Source: Campylobacteraceae bacterium
GTDB taxonomy: Bacteria; Campylobacterota; Campylobacteria; Campylobacterales; Sulfurovaceae
Assembly: GCA_027002755.1 (NCBI GenBank)
Contig: JALWZI010000169.1
Span: forward strand, 1 to 17,023
Direction: 5' to 3'
Length of the DNA stretch: 17,023 bases
Each line of letters begins with the position of its first letter. Position 1 is the stretch's first letter. Of this stretch, positions 16,793-17,023 are shown in pieces. The notes below the pieces were generated by a model. The model saw nothing but the letters and a program-made list of their open reading frames with translations, had not been told where the DNA came from and searched no databases. Made by a program: the position numbers and the translations under genes.

Positions 16793-17023
16793 TCAGGAGA
16801 AAGCCCCTTTGTATTCGGGCATACTTTTGAGCTTGAGGTAGATCAGTGCCGACATGACGGCGTCGTTGAGGGCGTCGTGTTTCCCCAGACGCGGCAGACC
16901 CAGTGCCTCCATGATAGTGTCGAACTTGAGATCGACGAACTCATGGGGGGAACGTTTGCGGTATCGGCGGTAGTACATCTCGCTCAGTTCGATCAGCTCA
17001 TTGGGAAGGTCGATCCCCAGCAG
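16793..17023 (-). CDS. DnaQ-like 3'-5' exonuclease, C-terminal fragment (5' end outside window)
   Basis: A minus-strand frame open to the right edge gives the last 76 residues of a protein, starting LLGIDLPNELIELSE and ending at TGA 16795-16793. The motif HDALNDAVMSALIYLKL is the Exo III signature (H-x4-D) of DEDDh exonucleases, the family of the DNA polymerase III epsilon subunit and RNase T. The Exo I and Exo II motifs are outside the window. An internal Met at 16978 is not the start, since the frame and sequence similarity continue upstream. It probably precedes acs in the same direction. Confidence 0.8.
   Translation of the reverse strand: MLGIDLPNELIELSEMYYRRYRKRSPHEFVDLKFDTIMEALGLPRLGKHDALNDAVMSALIYLKLKSMPEYKGAFS

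Overview
The window looks like a chromosomal segment from a chemolithotrophic or respiratory bacterium, most plausibly a Campylobacterota member of the Sulfurovum/Nitratifractor/Sulfurimonas type. This assignment is tentative. It rests on compact gene packing, AT-rich promoter regions with TATAAT-like -10 boxes and poor -35 boxes, multi-module periplasmic-binding sensors, and the gene mix (ovoA, acs beside a DnaQ-like exonuclease). No rRNA, tRNA, CRISPR array, transposase or phage gene is visible.

Layout. (1) Positions 1-3012 hold a divergent two-component pair. On the left is a large exported sensor with an NMT1-like module and two SBP_bac_3-like modules, cut by the window edge. On the right is an OmpR-type response regulator. 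(2) Positions 3226-10248 hold a complete arsenite oxidation locus. The structural genes aioB (Tat-exported Rieske subunit) and aioA (molybdopterin catalytic subunit) are on the minus strand. The three-component regulator aioX-aioS-aioR is on the plus strand and translationally coupled by two ATGA overlaps. The two operons diverge from a 134-bp control region. (3) Positions 10249-10547 contain a short, apparently broken membrane-protein remnant. (4) ovoA (ovothiol synthase, minus) diverges from an MFS transporter (plus). (5) An AhpD-like carboxymuconolactone decarboxylase family gene lies between two oppositely oriented hairpin repeats of one family. (6) acs (acetyl-CoA synthetase) follows, then the 3' end of a DnaQ-like exonuclease cut by the right edge.

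How it fits together. AioBA would be exported as a folded complex and oxidise periplasmic arsenite to arsenate. AioX carries the family Cys and should bind arsenite outside the membrane and signal through the kinase AioS to AioR. The most striking point is that this AioR is a REC-AAA+-Fis protein that has lost the GAFTGA loop needed to engage sigma-54. The aioBA upstream region shows a sigma-70-like promoter and no good -24/-12 element. Arsenite control here may therefore have been rewired from sigma-54 to sigma-70, with a repeat element between the two operons as a candidate AioR site. OvoA and the AhpD-like protein would fit thiol/peroxide stress handling, but that link is an inference.
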